Source: Phaeosaccion multiseriatum (taxonomy: Eukaryota; Ochrophyta, other classes). Taken from it: a stretch of 64,000 nucleotides of DNA. The DNA is taken from NCBI GenBank assembly GCA_965112735.1, contig OZ218956.1, forward strand, positions 2,666,001 to 2,730,000. Reading direction: 5' to 3'. The translations under genes were made by a program, and so were the position numbers. The notes under the pieces are model-generated. The model saw only the letters and a program-made list of their open reading frames with translations. It was not told where the DNA came from and searched no databases. This document shows, in pieces, positions 63,400 to 64,000 of the stretch (the first letter of the stretch is position 1; every line of letters starts with the position of its first letter).

Positions 63400-63972
63400 G
63401 AAGGGGAGGGAAGCCTGCCCCACCCAACACAACCCTGCCCCAACACTACCCTACCCTACCCTTCCCTACCCCTCCCCTACCCCACTCCACCCAACCCCCA
63501 AACCTACCCACACTACTCACCCTCCTCGGTCTCGAGCTTCTTGCTGAGGTCGTTGACGAAGCGCAGATAATCCGAAGTGTGCACGCGAGCAAGAGCCTCT
63601 ACTGGGGCCCTGTCAACAGAGTCAGAAACCTCCACCTCGTATCCAAGAGGGGCGCCAGAAGCACGACCGTCCCGCAGTGCTTGCATTATCGCCTTGGGTG
63701 GGTGGGTGCGTGAGTGAGAGGGTGCGTGAGTGAGTGGGTGCGTGAGTGAGGGGGTGCGTGAGTGAGTGGGTGGGTGAGTCATTGAGTGATTGAGTTAGAG
63801 TGGGTGACTGACTGACTGGCTGACTGACTGACTCACGTCCATCCCTCCCTGACTACCTCACCTTGATGCGGTCTGGGCACTCCCAGTCCCTCGCCGACCT
63901 GGGCTGGTGCAGCAGGCACTCGTCGTGGTGCAAGATGAGGGTACGTGTGCTGGGCTCTGCCAAGTAAAAGGC
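61410..63972 (-). CDS. Histone deacetylase, class II type (5' end outside the window)
   Basis: A zinc-dependent deacetylase of acetyl-lysine in histones or other proteins. Seven exons are visible on the minus strand: 63862-63972, 63521-63692, 63228-63339, 62864-62999, 62576-62767, 62041-62317 and 61410-61822. They give 470 codons in continuous frame; more lies beyond the right edge. Conserved blocks in order: VEALARVHTSDYLRFV, the active-site RPPGHHAGPNG, SCGFCIFNNVTIGALHAL, VAIVDIDVHHGNGTEE (zinc ligands Asp and His), FFSVHLYQ, EFFPGSGD, NVPLAPLWHAKDG, LLPALRAFNPQLILLSAGFDA (zinc Asp in GFDA), LAAEDYLWCTERI and VVSVLEGGYGS. The EGGYGS block, with QPQLILLSAGFDA spacing, places it nearer class II than class I. 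An unusual insertion (KASVKDASAGPQTGRSAF) lies before the SAGFDA block, and a polyA/G/E insertion follows LEGGY. Confidence 0.93.
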
Positions 63973-64000
63973 CTGCAGGGGGTGGGGTGCAGTCACAGCA
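63973..64000 (-). other. HDAC intron at the window edge
   Basis: The acceptor CTGCAG ends at 63973; the upstream exon or exons with the HDAC start codon are not in the window. Confidence 0.7.

Overview
The window is nuclear DNA of a eukaryote. It is gene-dense, with compact GT-AG introns, many homopolymer and microsatellite tracts, and trinucleotide expansions (polyQ, polyE, polyS, polyG) inside proteins. Two predicted proteins start with a signal peptide followed by an AF-type motif (CAAF and AAFT), the bipartite targeting signal of secondary plastids in heterokont algae. With the FCS-type zinc finger, DUF4239 and FG-GAP proteins, this suggests a photosynthetic stramenopile, possibly eustigmatophyte-like. 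The lineage is inference and was not tested by any search.

Layout, left to right: the first exon of a plastid-targeted protein (-) diverges from a seven-exon BCS1-type AAA ATPase (+). A ten-exon Notchless/NLE1 WD40 protein (-) diverges from a DUF1445 D-glutamate cyclase-type protein (+). Ribosomal protein eL34 (-) diverges from a PSMD5-like proteasome chaperone (+). Next come a DUF4239 bestrophin-like membrane protein (-), a mitochondrial-type carrier (-), an unknown four-helix membrane protein (+), an alpha/beta hydrolase (-) and a Cys-rich FCS-like protein (-). A repeat-rich stretch (31.1-33.5 kb) precedes a 15-exon FG-GAP/VCBS membrane protein (+) whose introns hold very long microsatellites.

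From about 44 to 54.7 kb lies a nest of decayed Ty3/gypsy-type retrotransposons. A plus-strand element (44.06-49.6 and 53.77-54.65 kb) seems to be split by a second, minus-strand element (49.88-53.77 kb). Both copies carry, between RNase H and integrase, a region with the motifs of an RNase D/WRN-like DEDDy 3'-5' exonuclease. I regard this as the most interesting feature of the window.

The remainder holds dispersed and inverted repeats (54.8-57.2 kb), an intron-containing tRNA-Ala(UGC), a decayed multi-frame ORF chain (59.2-61.3 kb) and a class II-type histone deacetylase (-) that runs off the right edge.

Housekeeping roles represented are mitochondrial complex III assembly, 60S ribosome biogenesis and structure, 26S proteasome assembly, transport and chromatin. 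No operon-like logic links them. All exon boundaries were read by hand from splice signals, reading-frame continuity and family alignment from memory, so single splice sites may be off.
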